Below, piece after piece: positions 1 to 7,568 of a stretch of DNA of 45,189 bases (position 1 is its first letter; every line of letters begins with the position of its first letter). This DNA comes from Aliirhizobium wenxiniae. GTDB lineage: Bacteria; Pseudomonadota; Alphaproteobacteria; Rhizobiales; Rhizobiaceae. The position numbers and the translations under genes are program-made. The notes beneath the pieces are model-generated. The model did not search any database, had not been told where the DNA came from, and was given only the letters and a program-made list of their open reading frames with translations. Location of the stretch: assembly GCF_019511445.1 (NCBI RefSeq), contig NZ_JAEUAN010000035.1:1-45189 (forward strand). Direction: 5' to 3'.

Positions 1-1
1 T

Positions 2-637
2 GCGATCCTGCTCGAACGGGAACAGACCTCGCGTCGCCAGAAGCGCTTCGAGGCAAGAGCGCGTGCTGCCAAGCTCCGCCATGACGCTCAGGTCGAGAAT
101 GTCGATTTTCGCGCAGCACGCGGTCTCGATCGTAATCTCTTCCTCAAGCTTTCCACCTGCGACTGGATCAGGCAGCGGCACTCCTTGCTATTGATCGGGC
201 CGGCCGGCGTCGGCAAAAGTTGGCTGGCCTGCGCCCTTGGCCACAAGGCATGCCGCGAGGACCTTTCCGTCGCCTACCACCGCGTCCCCCGGCTATTCGC
301 CTCACTCGCCCTGGCACGAGGCGACGGCCGCTATGCGAAGCTGCTCAAGAGCCTGGCCAAGACCGACCTTCTGATCCTGGACGATTGGGGACCGGAGAAG
401 CTCAGCGACGAGCAACGACGCGATCTCCTGGAGATTGTCGAAGATCGCTACGAGCAGCGCTCGACCATCGTTACCAGCCAGATCCCCGTGGACCACTGGT
501 ACGATATGATCGGCAATCCCACGATCGCTGATGCCGTGTTGGATCGTCTCGTTCACAACGCCTATCGCATCGAACTTTCCGGCGAGAGCCTGCGCAAACA
601 TCGAAACCTGTCAGCCGAGGATGCAACTCAGGCTTGA
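2..637 (+). CDS. istB: IstB-like ATP-binding protein, 5'-truncated by window edge
   Basis: IstB is the AAA+ helper of the IS21 transposase IstA and stimulates its strand-transfer activity. The frame is open from base 2 without a start, so the N-terminus lies outside the window. The visible part has a Walker A motif (GPAGVGKS, about residues 62-69 of the visible frame) and a Walker B motif (LLILDDWG). The internal ATG at 185 is not a credible start because the Walker A region would then lie at the extreme N-terminus and the upstream frame codes for a normal IstB N-terminal segment. The gene ends 147 bases before the IS tip. Confidence 0.9.
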   Translation, partial: AILLEREQTSRRQKRFEARARAAKLRHDAQVENVDFRAARGLDRNLFLKLSTCDWIRQRHSLLLIGPAGVGKSWLACALGHKACREDLSVAYHRVPRLFASLALARGDGRYAKLLKSLAKTDLLILDDWGPEKLSDEQRRDLLEIVEDRYEQRSTIVTSQIPVDHWYDMIGNPTIADAVLDRLVHNAYRIELSGESLRKHRNLSAEDATQA

Positions 638-912
638 CCGAGCCGATATACGCCGACATTGATAAACCACGACCCAGAGACATTGCGGCCGTCCGGCTTA
701 GCCTCGGAGCCGCGTCCGGTATAACGCTGGAATAAGCGTCCGGTTAAAGATCGGAATTCCTGTCCGGTTTCATTGGAATACGCAATGCTGCTTTTGGTGT
801 CGAGGTTTCCAGCATGATCCGTCATCCACCATAGTCCTCCAGCAACAACAGCGAAGATCAAAGCTGCAAAAATGATCGAAAAGAAGGCCGCGCGGCCTTC
901 TCCGCGGGCCAT
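628..912 (-). CDS. small membrane protein, C-terminus replaced by IS21 sequence
   Basis: The frame encodes 94 residues with one strong transmembrane helix at about residues 9-30 after a short basic N-terminus. Only residues 1-42 are native: base 784 is the tip of the IS21 element, and everything after residue 42 is translated from the IS terminal repeats. The ATG at 912-910 shares one base with the stop of the upstream 42-residue gene (TGATG), so the two were probably translationally coupled. A GTG one codon earlier is possible but would lie inside the upstream stop region. Function of the native protein is unknown; the present product is probably non-functional. Confidence 0.6.
   Translation of the reverse strand: MARGEGRAAFFSIIFAALIFAVVAGGLWWMTDHAGNLDTKSSIAYSNETGQEFRSLTGRLFQRYTGRGSEAKPDGRNVSGSWFINVGVYRLGQA
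691..784 (-). repeat. IS21 terminal repeat array (four GTCCGG boxes)
   Basis: GTCCGG occurs at 691, 714, 738 and 762, that is at steps of 23, 24 and 24 bases, and the last box is followed by the IS tip at 784. Two of the boxes are preceded by a GGAAT element. Regularly spaced internal repeats at each end are characteristic of IS21 elements and are bound by the transposase. Seen directly; the binding role is family knowledge. Confidence 0.75.
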
Positions 913-1040
913 CACTTGTTCTTCTTTGAAGATTGGCCGTCTTTGACCTGTGATCCAAGCGCCGTTGCCTCTTTCGGGGCAGGCTTGTCCTTTTTCGGCT
1001 TCCTAGCCTCTTTGTTTCCGCGTACCTGACCTTTGGCCAT
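912..1040 (-). CDS. 42-residue lysine-rich protein, unknown function
   Basis: A very small, strongly basic protein beginning MAKGQVRGNKEARKPKK and ending in a lysine run. The start is supported by a GAGGAG ribosome binding site seven bases upstream of the ATG. It has no membrane segment or cysteine and looks disordered. Proteins of this style recur in rhizobia, but I know of no function. The stop overlaps the start of the following membrane-protein gene (TGATG), which suggests a two-gene transcription unit that the IS21 insertion cut at its distal end. Confidence 0.7.
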   Translation of the reverse strand: MAKGQVRGNKEARKPKKDKPAPKEATALGSQVKDGQSSKKNK

Positions 1041-1176
1041 GGCGTTCTCCTCGTTAAAAGCGAGCTAGCCGCTTTATTTGATAATATAGCACGGGAAATC
1101 GGAGCTTTGCAGGCTGAGCACGTCGATCAGTCCGTCGACTTTCTCGCTGCGATGTAGGCTCAAGTACCCCTGACGA

Positions 1177-1497
1177 CTAGCGCTCTTCCTGAGTGTCACG
1201 GCGCTCACTTAACGACGCACGCTCTGCGCCATGCTTCGGATCGGATGGCTTGGATGGCTGCGAAAGGGAGATGCCAGCTCCGGTTATTCCGCGTTGAAAG
1301 CGTGAGATCTTCGCTGCTGCATGTCTCTCGCGGGTGATGCGTTCTTCGTGCCGTCCTGTTTCGAAAGCTACTCTTTGCTGTAGGTTCGAGGTCTCCTTCA
1401 GATCTCCGCTGTCACAGGTTGAATTCTCGTTTTGATTTCTGACTAGCGAATATCTCTTGGTCAGCGTCCCGGTAAGATCTCTCCATTGAATAGACAT
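1177..1497 (-). CDS. hypothetical protein, 106 residues
   Basis: I do not recognise this protein. The start ATG at 1497 is chosen over the in-frame ATG 13 codons upstream because it follows a GAGGAG ribosome binding site (CCGAGGAGAATCCT before ATG). The product starts MSIQWRDLTG, is highly charged, rich in Ser, Arg and Glu, and has no transmembrane segment, cysteine motif or known domain that I can see. The low-complexity C-terminal half suggests disorder. It stands alone, with non-coding sequence on both sides. Confidence 0.5.
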   Translation of the reverse strand: MSIQWRDLTGTLTKRYSLVRNQNENSTCDSGDLKETSNLQQRVAFETGRHEERITRERHAAAKISRFQRGITGAGISLSQPSKPSDPKHGAERASLSERRDTQEER

Positions 1498-1706
1498 AGG
1501 ATTCTCCTCGGAGGCGTAGCGCCCCATCGAATACAACGCGCCTATTGCAGAAGGATAGCAAGGAAAAACTCAACGATGCAGACGTATGAAGGCTGCCCGC
1601 AGTGTTTCCGACAGAGCTCCCCGCACCAGCATCGCATTCGCTGAAGGAAGGTCCGCGGCGGACAACGCCAAGACGCCCTCCACCTAATTGCTATCGGGAC
1701 CATCCT

Positions 1707-1895
1707 TCAATGTATCGTCATGCCCTCGGGCATCATCATGTTCAGCGCGTCAGCCAATGCGAGCGCCACTTCTTCACGTAGTAGTGCCATGGGAAAACCC
1801 TGGACGCAGTAGGCGAGGCCAGTCTCGACGACAATCACAGTCCAGCTGTAATCGGGTTCCTGAACGGCGCGATAGGTGGGTTCGGTGGCGACCAA
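1707..1895 (-). CDS. hypothetical protein, 62 residues
   Basis: A short acidic protein with the pattern of a small alpha/beta fold (WTVIVVETG strand followed by an Ala/Leu-rich helix). No family recognised. The start is a TTG at 1895 preceded at suitable distance by GGAGAG; no ATG lies upstream in frame. Composition and codon use match neighbouring rhizobial small genes, which supports it being real, but there is no domain evidence. Confidence 0.45.
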   Translation of the reverse strand: MVATEPTYRAVQEPDYSWTVIVVETGLAYCVQGFPMALLREEVALALADALNMMMPEGMTIH

Positions 1896-2367
1896 TTAAC
1901 TCTCCGCGATAACGCGAGAGCTCAAGGATCTCCCAGTCGCTGGTAAGCCCGCGATATTAGTTAAGTAGTGCAGACATGGAATAAAGACAGCCCGCTGCCC
2001 TGATATCTCGCTACAACGCACAAGAAATCATAAGTCGAAAGATGGTCATCGACGCCTGACGTTCGATCCGACGGTTTTCGCCACTCAAAAGCTCAGTGGA
2101 TGGGCGGGCAGCCTGGCTGACGGTTTCACCGCCAATTTCAGGCGCGAGCCCGCCTGAACGGCCACCCCAGTTGCAGCCCGCCAAAACTTTTGATTGACTT
2201 TGTGCGCCAGGACCTCCATCTTGGGTTTAACGATATTTTCCTGCCGAGATTTGCTTGCTGCGCGATTGACATCGCGTGTTGAACGACCCTCCCTTTAAAG
2301 CATCGCTACCACCAATCGTGTCGCGTCCGCGGCGCGATCCCCAATTGTTGCTATGAAAGGGTTATTC
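1896..2367. other. non-coding stretch upstream of the cold-shock gene
   Basis: No gene is supported here. One terminator-like hairpin is visible at 2138-2157 (TCAGGCG, six-base loop, CGCCTGA) without a T tract. The last 100 bases must contain the promoter and 5' leader of the cold-shock gene; a TTGACA at 2266-2271 is a possible -35 box but no well-placed -10 follows, so I do not call a promoter. Confidence 0.4.
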
Positions 2368-2577
2368 ATGACCATCGGCACAGTAAAATGGTTTAATCCC
2401 ACCAAGGGCTTCGGCTTCATTCAACCCGACAACGGCGGTCCGGATGCCTTCGTGCATATCTCGGCAGTTGAGCGGGCCGGCATGCGCGAGCTTGTTGAAG
2501 GCCAGAAGATCGCCTTCGAGCTGGAAACTGACAGGAAGTCCGGCAAGATGTCGGCTGGCAACCTTCAGGCTGCTTAA
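2368..2577 (+). CDS. cold-shock domain protein (CspA family)
   Basis: CspA-type proteins are single beta-barrel OB-fold RNA chaperones that bind single-stranded RNA in the cytoplasm. The 69-residue product has the two RNA-binding motifs, KGFGFI (RNP1) and FVHIS (RNP2), and the usual full length. The start is the ATG at 2368, giving the canonical MxxGTVKWF beginning; an upstream in-frame ATG at 2353 would add five residues and instead its AAAGGG serves as the ribosome binding site. A rho-independent terminator follows at 2650-2672, so it is monocistronic. Which paralogue it is cannot be said. Confidence 0.92.
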   Translation: MTIGTVKWFNPTKGFGFIQPDNGGPDAFVHISAVERAGMRELVEGQKIAFELETDRKSGKMSAGNLQAA

Positions 2578-2649
2578 CATAGTTCTGTTCCAGCTTAGCT
2601 TTGACCACGGATGTACTGGCACTGCCGAAGCAAGGAACGACCGAAGGTC

Positions 2650-2672
2650 AGGCCAACGCCTGGCCTTTTTTT
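2650..2672 (+). terminator. rho-independent terminator after the csp gene
   Basis: Perfect six-base stem AGGCCA / TGGCCT with loop ACGCC, followed by seven T residues. It lies 73 bases after the cold-shock stop codon and before the next gene. Confidence 0.85.
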
Positions 2673-2704
2673 CATTGGTGTCTCTGACTGGCGCAAGGAT
2701 CACG

Positions 2705-2902
2705 ATGACCGAAAAATACAGTTCGGCCCGTCAGAACGCAGAAAAGGCGTTCGACAGGGCGAAGGTCGAAACCGTGACCCGCGATCGCGTTCACGAAGAA
2801 CTTGATGCTGCCGAGAAGGCACGCCGGGACAAAACGTCCCGCCTAAGAGAGGCCCGCCTTGCTCAAGGGCGAGCGACCGACGTCGAGAGGAACAAGAGCT
2901 GA
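2705..2902 (+). CDS. small charged helical protein, 65 residues
   Basis: The product begins MTEKYSSARQNAEKAFDRAK and is almost entirely charged helix (Lys, Arg, Glu, Ala), with heptad-like spacing that could form a coiled coil. No known domain. The ATG at 2705 follows AAGGAT and the csp terminator, so it has its own transcript. The same frame is open further upstream, but that part is antisense or out-of-frame to csp and is not credible coding sequence. Function unknown. Confidence 0.55.
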   Translation: MTEKYSSARQNAEKAFDRAKVETVTRDRVHEELDAAEKARRDKTSRLREARLAQGRATDVERNKS

Positions 2903-2958
2903 GGCTGACCCCAATCGCTGATCGCAGCTGATTGAGCCCCAGACAAAGGAATTATACG

Positions 2959-3273
2959 ATGAACAGCACGACATCCACCTCTCTTCCGGTCGAACTGGGC
3001 CCGGTCCAGATCAGGGGCCTGAAGCTCGTCAAGGAGGGTGATCTTTATCCGCAGGATGGCGGTCGATGGACCCATCTCAATGCGGACGTAACCTACAAAA
3101 AATCTGATCGCTTGAAGGAACGTCCTATCAAGGTCAAGTTCGCGTCGACAGCGACCATAAACCAATTGCGGGATGCCGGTCTTTTGCAGCTGCTCAACGC
3201 CGACGTCGATCCGGCGGTTTCAGCACATGGCATAACCATGGCGGGCAAGATGTGGCTGCTGAAACACAAGTGA
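2959..3273 (+). CDS. hypothetical protein, 104 residues
   Basis: No family recognised. The start ATG at 2959 follows AAAGGA at good distance; a TTG nine codons upstream lacks a ribosome binding site. The protein has no membrane segment and looks globular with mixed alpha/beta character. Its last 22 bases overlap the start of the following cysteine-cluster gene, which suggests translational coupling and possibly a joint role. Confidence 0.55.
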   Translation: MNSTTSTSLPVELGPVQIRGLKLVKEGDLYPQDGGRWTHLNADVTYKKSDRLKERPIKVKFASTATINQLRDAGLLQLLNADVDPAVSAHGITMAGKMWLLKHK

Positions 3274-3650
3274 TTTCCGACGAGACATACGCCGAGCTGC
3301 TTCACGCGAATGAGCCGACTTGGAGTGTTTCTCCGCCTGAAGCAACAGATCTGGACTGCCAGACATGTGGTGCCTGCTGTTCGTACTCGCCGGACTGGCC
3401 ACGATTTACCACTGAGACCGACGCGGCGCTGGACAGACTTCCTGCTCGTTTCGTGAGCGCAGATCAAAGAGGCATGCGTTGCGAGAGTTCGAGGTGCTCC
3501 GCTCTCTCCGGCACCGTGGGCGAAACCACGACTTGCCTCGTCTATGAGGAGCGACCCGACGTTTGCCGTGCCTGCTCTCCCGGTGACTATGCCTGTACAA
3601 CTGCGCGGTCAGCCTTTGATATCGCCGCGGGTTGTGCTCCCCGAGCATAG
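3252..3650 (+). CDS. YkgJ-type cysteine cluster protein
   Basis: The 132-residue product has a CxxCGxCC motif (Cys36, Cys39, Cys42, Cys43) and further cysteines in the second half (CESSRC, TTTC, VCRAC), the pattern of the YkgJ/UPF0153 family, which is thought to bind zinc or an iron-sulfur centre. The start is GTG at 3252, inside the end of the preceding gene; the frame has no better start before the motif. The biochemical role of the family is not established. It probably forms a two-gene unit with the 104-residue gene. Confidence 0.75.
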   Translation: MAAETQVISDETYAELLHANEPTWSVSPPEATDLDCQTCGACCSYSPDWPRFTTETDAALDRLPARFVSADQRGMRCESSRCSALSGTVGETTTCLVYEERPDVCRACSPGDYACTTARSAFDIAAGCAPRA

Positions 3651-3913
3651 GGCAGCAGAGCTCGGCATCGTGCCTCGATGGCGGCGTGCACGTTCCGTAT
3701 GCATTTGCCGGTAACCCGCCGATGGCTATTTTAGTGTGCGCCACCCGCCGGTTCCGCCAAATCACATCAGCATCAGCTCAAGACGCTTCACCTTAAGCTT
3801 GAGCGGGATCGAACCATCGACCCGTTATCATAACGAGTGAAATCTGATAAAACTCAGAAGCTTAATCCGCTGCGGATCGACAAGAAGATCACGTCATCAC
3901 TCGACCAGCGAGG

Positions 3914-4429
3914 TTACGTGCAGCAAGCTGACTCATCGACAGCCGGCCCGCAGCAGGATGACTTCGCCTGCTCCTCCGCCAGCCACCGATCTCTTGGCTT
4001 GCAGCTCGCCGGCCGAGCGGAAAGGGAAACCTCGAAGGAGCCGGCGACGAGCCGCGGCGCTGCCGCGCAGTAGAGGGCCATCGGCCGCTCTCCGTCGCTG
4101 ACCTCGAACGTCAGCTTTGCCGTCGGCTCGAGCCGCACATGGTCTGCTACCTTGCGGATGATCGCCGCGAACTTGCCGGCCGGCATGTGTGTCCGGTCGT
4201 CCTCGTCGATATCCCAGAGCTGCACGAAGGTCTCTGCCCAGGTTTCCGGGTTCGCACCGCAGTCGAGCGCCGAGAACTGCCCGGCCTTCACCTCGGTGAC
4301 GTGATAGCCAGGCCGGACCGAACTACCATCATAATTGAAGATCAGTGGTGCATCCGGCGCCACCGCCAGCACATCGAGGAGATGGCCGAGACTGATGTCG
4401 GTCGAAACGGACTTGCCGATCGCGCTCAT
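3914..4429 (-). CDS. DUF6428 family protein (arsenic-locus type)
   Basis: The 171-residue product resembles the DUF6428 family, small cytosolic proteins often encoded next to arsR and arsenate-resistance genes in rhizobia. The C-terminus carries a cysteine cluster (SSCCGP and ACCT), a pattern compatible with thiol-metal or arsenic binding. The start ATG at 4429 is chosen because it follows AGAGGG and lies just after the divergent operator; the longer frame would read through that operator and an arsR start on the other strand. The gene looks intact while its divergent partner is destroyed. The function in resistance is inferred from context only. Confidence 0.7.
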   Translation of the reverse strand: MSAIGKSVSTDISLGHLLDVLAVAPDAPLIFNYDGSSVRPGYHVTEVKAGQFSALDCGANPETWAETFVQLWDIDEDDRTHMPAGKFAAIIRKVADHVRLEPTAKLTFEVSDGERPMALYCAAAPRLVAGSFEVSLSARPASCKPRDRWLAEEQAKSSCCGPAVDESACCT

Positions 4430-4453
4430 ACGGGCTATCCCTCTATCCAGTAA

Positions 4454-4469
4454 TTCAAGGATTATTGAA
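4454..4469. promoter_or_regulatory. ArsR-type operator between DUF6428 and the arsR remnant
   Basis: Palindrome TTCAA-GGATTA-TTGAA. ATTCAA/TTGAAT inverted repeats are typical of ArsR operators. It lies three bases before the ATG of the arsR remnant and 25 bases upstream of the DUF6428 start, the expected place for control of both divergent genes. Confidence 0.6.
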
Positions 4470-4471
4470 GT

Positions 4472-4528
4472 ATGGATGAACGTCAAGCCCTTTCATCGTT
4501 CGCGGCGCTGTCTCAGGAGACGCGCCTT
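4472..4528 (+). pseudogene. arsR: arsR remnant: first 19 codons only
   Basis: From the ATG at 4472 the frame reads MDERQALSSFAALSQETRL, the characteristic beginning of an ArsR/SmtB-family repressor (helix 1). After the Leu codon the sequence changes abruptly into the antisense of the MFS gene, so about 80 per cent of the repressor, including the recognition helix, is missing. The remnant sits at the expected divergent position next to an operator. A deletion that joined arsR to the convergent MFS gene explains both losses. Confidence 0.65.
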
Positions 4529-5421
4529 CCAAACGACGATCTGCAGCTGCTGGCATCAGCCCACCGATGCTGCTTCGCCCGGCTATTGCCGCAACGGTCG
4601 CTCCGCCCATGACCAGCCCAGCCGTTTGCGGCCCAAAGAGTGGCACCACCATTGAAAATAGCTGAGATAGCAGTCCTATCTGGGCGAACAATCCCACAGC
4701 CATTGCTATTGCAAGCGTTAGGAAACGGCGGTTCCTCCACAGAGAGCTCCGCGGCCCCGACGAAACCAGTGGTGCCGACATTGGCGAGTTCACCACGTGC
4801 GACCCGTTTCCATCCGGTGATTGACCCATAACTTCGGGTGATTTGGAAAAGACCAGGACAGACAACGCACCTATGGTGAGAATCATCGAAATCCCGACGA
4901 TGATCGTGGCCTGCGCAAACCCGCTCGACACGATGAGGATAACCCACAAGGGTGAGAATATCACGCCACCTCGCGCCATTGTATGCCATGGACAGGGCTG
5001 CCGGGCGTCTGCGGACGAACCAGGGAGAGATAATGGCATTGACCGCCGCAGCGCTCAAAGCAACCCAGCCTGTGCCGCTAAGGAGAGCGGCCGCAAACAG
5101 ATGCCAGGGCTGGAATGCCAAAGACCAGCCGACGACACCCGTTGCGAGTAGAACCGCTCCGGCGACGGTTATGATTGAGATGTTCCAAAGCCGATATAAT
5201 CGAAGGAGGTTTGCTACAACCACCGCGCCCACGATGAAATGCAGCGTTACGGCGCTCGATACGAGTGCAACAGACCAACCCGTTCGCTGCACCACCATCT
5301 GCAGATAAATTGGTAGCCCGTAAAAACCCACCCCCCAGCCGGACGTCGCCAGAACGAAGGTCGCCGCGACCACGTACCATCCAAAAAAGGGCACGGTCGC
5401 GGATGTTAGTGGAGATGTCAT
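4529..5421 (-). pseudogene. MFS transporter, frameshifted and 3'-truncated
   Basis: The first about 150 residues (from ATG 5421) form six membrane helices of a major facilitator protein (GWYVVAATFVLATSGW, SGTGWVALSAAAVNAI). At about 4970-4985 the frame shifts after MAYNGA; the other frame continues with GGVIFSPLWV and the second half. A loss of two or five bases explains this. The C-terminal end is also missing: after LMPAAADRRL the frame runs into the arsR remnant, so roughly 80 residues of a normal 400 are lost. MFS pumps of this type occur in rhizobial arsenic loci (for example ArsK-like), which fits the neighbours, but substrate is a guess. Confidence 0.75.
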
Positions 5422-5635
5422 GACTTGGGCCTCATTGTTGTTTGACCCTTGTCGCAGGTTCAGCGTGTCGAAGCTTCGATCGCGATCGAAGTGTTCACGT
5501 TTGTCCGCGTATGGCGATCTAGCGCCATGTCTACCTTCGGCCCATTGCTGCCATTCGCCCGCGTCAAATCGAACGGCAGCAATGGGGTGGGAAGTTGACA
5601 GTCGGCTTCTGGTGCATGTTCGGAGATAGCAGACG

Positions 5636-6433
5636 TCATGAGTGATGTTGCAGGATTGCGAGAATGCGATCTCTCATCTCCACTACCGTCTGCGTTACTT
5701 CCGTTCTCCGAAGGTGTAGATCGTCATCCCCGTGACCAAGATAGGCATCCCGCGCAAGTGCGAGGGTTCGTGCCGCCTGGTCAGGCAACAGCGGACCTGC
5801 CCACTCCGCAGCGGTATTTTTGGAAACGAATTGACCTGTCTTCAGCGTCCTCCACATTCGCGCGAGCGTCAGGAGGACATTGCGTTCATCCCCTTCTGCA
5901 GATCCGGCAAGTTCCGGCAGAAGATCACAAATTGCCCTGCTTATGACGTCTGAAGGTATGTCGGGAACCAAATCGGCGATGCTCGGGCCACCCAAAGGCA
6001 CCGCTTCTCCTCGTGCTTGAGCAAGCAGCAGAGTGAACTCGGGATTCGTCTCGGCTTGCGGAACTGCGCCGCCTTCAAGAGCGCCCCGCAACCATTCACC
6101 GTATACGAACTCGGCACGTGCTGGATACGGTATCGGTTCGAGATCGGCCAACCGGACGATTATAACCTCCAGCGGCCGTCGTCCCATCGGGTCGAACGGA
6201 TAGAGCCCGGAGACTTTCATGAGATCGGCTGATAGGCACGCGCGTACCTGAACGGGCAGCGCCTTGCCTACAATAACGAGAAGGTCCACGTCGCTCCGCT
6301 TACGCAGTCCCTCGGCTACGGCGGAGCCATGCAGATAGACCGCCGTAAGAGACGACCCGAGCCGACGCTTCAGGATTTGCAGCGCGTTCGTCGCCTCGGG
6401 CGGAATGCTCAACTTGTCGGTACAGGCGTCCAT
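5636..6433 (-). CDS. AadA-like aminoglycoside nucleotidyltransferase
   Basis: The 265-residue product has the length and architecture of ANT(3'')/ANT(9)-type adenylyltransferases, which transfer AMP to streptomycin/spectinomycin. The nucleotidyltransferase motif HGS...RSDVDLLV is present (Gly36-Ser37, Asp48 and Asp50 from the chosen start), followed by the C-terminal helical domain (PEFTLLLAQAR, LTLARMWRTL, KNTAAEWA) typical of AadA. The start ATG at 6433 gives the usual length; the 23 extra residues upstream look non-coding. There is no integron attC site visible. Actual resistance is not proven: chromosomal AadA homologues may have other substrates. Confidence 0.85.
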   Translation of the reverse strand: MDACTDKLSIPPEATNALQILKRRLGSSLTAVYLHGSAVAEGLRKRSDVDLLVIVGKALPVQVRACLSADLMKVSGLYPFDPMGRRPLEVIIVRLADLEPIPYPARAEFVYGEWLRGALEGGAVPQAETNPEFTLLLAQARGEAVPLGGPSIADLVPDIPSDVISRAICDLLPELAGSAEGDERNVLLTLARMWRTLKTGQFVSKNTAAEWAGPLLPDQAARTLALARDAYLGHGDDDLHLRRTEVTQTVVEMRDRILAILQHHS

Positions 6434-6591
6434 GCGGCACAGGCAACCATTAAGGGTTAGAGACTTGCTATCATGCTTAGTTGTAATGGCCGCTTTCGGC
6501 AACCGGGCAACGGCTGGCTAGCGTCTCTCTTGGGGTCGAGAGGCGACCTTTGCGGCATCACCAGCAAAGTCCGGATGTGGCGCAAAGCCGC

Positions 6592-6755
6592 CTATTCGGG
6601 CGGCGCTGCGCTGATCATCGCGTCGAATGCAGCCTCTTCCGCTGCGTGCTGCTGTTCTGCTGCTGCAAGCTCGGCTGCAACTGACGGCGCTCTGCTGCGT
6701 CCGTCGATACCGCCAGCTCGGCACGCAGTTGCTGAATGTGATCGTAAGTGGTCAT
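6592..6755 (-). pseudogene. small helical protein with one-base frameshift
   Basis: Starts MTTYDHIQQLRAELAVSTDA after a clear AAGGAG site. About residue 27 (near 6675) the protein pattern moves to the next frame and continues AELAAAEQQHAAEEAAF to a stop at 6592. Restoring one G (CAGGCC in place of CAGCC) rejoins the two parts into a 54-residue charged helical protein. Either the gene is inactivated or a base was missed. Function unknown. Confidence 0.55.
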
Positions 6756-6981
6756 CGTCAGCTCCTTTGAATGAAAACAAAGGTCGCCAACCGATAAGGG
6801 AGGGGATGGGTCAATGACGGCCAAAGGCCGCCTCCGGGGCGTGGGGGAACCGAGTTCGTTGCGTAGCGGCGAAATTGGCGGGACCGCGCATCATTGACGC
6901 AGCCCATTCCGTTCGGTGTAATTGGGCCATGTTGAGAGAGATATAACCTCTCCGTATACCGCCCTCTTTCTTTCTTGTACC

Positions 6982-7200
6982 ATGACCATCACGCGCCAAA
7001 CACTTCGATACCAAGCCGCCGCCAGCCGGGTCTATGCTGACGCATGGACAGTTCTTGATATCTTCACAGGCCTGCCGATGGTTGTCGACGGCATCGTCAT
7101 GGACGGCCTGTCAGATGAGCAGGTCAATGAGTTAGTGGACGAGCTGAATCACGAGGATCTTGAAACGCGTGGCAAGCTGCGTCCAGGTCCGTGGCCATGA
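6982..7200 (+). CDS. hypothetical protein, 72 residues
   Basis: Not recognised. The ATG at 6982 (MTITRQTLRYQAA) gives a compact acidic protein with a long helix near the C-terminus (DEQVNELVDELNHEDL). No strong ribosome binding site precedes it; a TTG 20 codons upstream is an alternative. Its stop codon overlaps the start of the next gene in an ATGA, a good sign that both are real and translationally coupled. Confidence 0.55.
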   Translation: MTITRQTLRYQAAASRVYADAWTVLDIFTGLPMVVDGIVMDGLSDEQVNELVDELNHEDLETRGKLRPGPWP

Positions 7201-7556
7201 CGCTGTTTTACCGATCCTTCGGACTGTTGCTCGGCGCGATCGCAGGCTTGGTCCTCTATCTCGATCACGCTAAGGCGATCTCGCTGCATTGGGCCTTCAG
7301 CGTACTGGCAACTGTCGCCCTCGCCGCGGGCTCAACTCTCGCAATTACGGGCGCATTCGGGAAGCCGGCGACGGTCGAGCGATGGGCCGACAATGCGTCG
7401 TGTCATGCCGAAGGCACAGCCTATGTTGGACTGCTCGCCCTGCCAGTCTACGGGCTGCTCTGGCGCTTCAGGCGGGATGGCGGAAACATCGCAAGCCCAA
7501 TCACCACCATGCGAAGCAAGCGAGCAAAACGGCGCGCGCGCCGCCGCCCATCGTGA
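7197..7556 (+). CDS. small inner-membrane protein, 119 residues
   Basis: Three hydrophobic segments are visible (about residues 5-22, 30-52 and 72-89), followed by a highly basic tail (RSKRAKRRARRRPS) likely to lie in the cytoplasm. ATG at 7197 overlaps the preceding stop (ATGA); GTG two codons earlier is an alternative. No family recognised. The coupling with the 72-residue protein suggests a shared role. Confidence 0.55.
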   Translation: MTLFYRSFGLLLGAIAGLVLYLDHAKAISLHWAFSVLATVALAAGSTLAITGAFGKPATVERWADNASCHAEGTAYVGLLALPVYGLLWRFRRDGGNIASPITTMRSKRAKRRARRRPS

Positions 7557-7568
7557 GCCTGCCAGCCT

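Larger units (their letters stand above)
1..784 (+). mobile_element. IS21-family insertion sequence, 3' part (cut by window start)
   Basis: The segment holds the istB helper gene followed by a terminal repeat array and ends at a tip that reads TGCGTATTCCAATG on the minus strand, starting at base 784. IS21-family tips begin with TG and carry several internal copies of the transposase binding site, which is what is seen here (four GTCCGG copies). istA and the other tip lie outside the window. The element interrupts a small membrane-protein gene that resumes at 785. This element is a different subgroup from the IS21 remnants at 36.5 and 43.3 kb: the tips and the IstB sequences are unlike each other. 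Confidence 0.85.

Noticed and set aside
2266..2299. Possible csp promoter (TTGACA and TTTAAA)
   Set aside because: The spacer of 22 bases is too long for a standard promoter.
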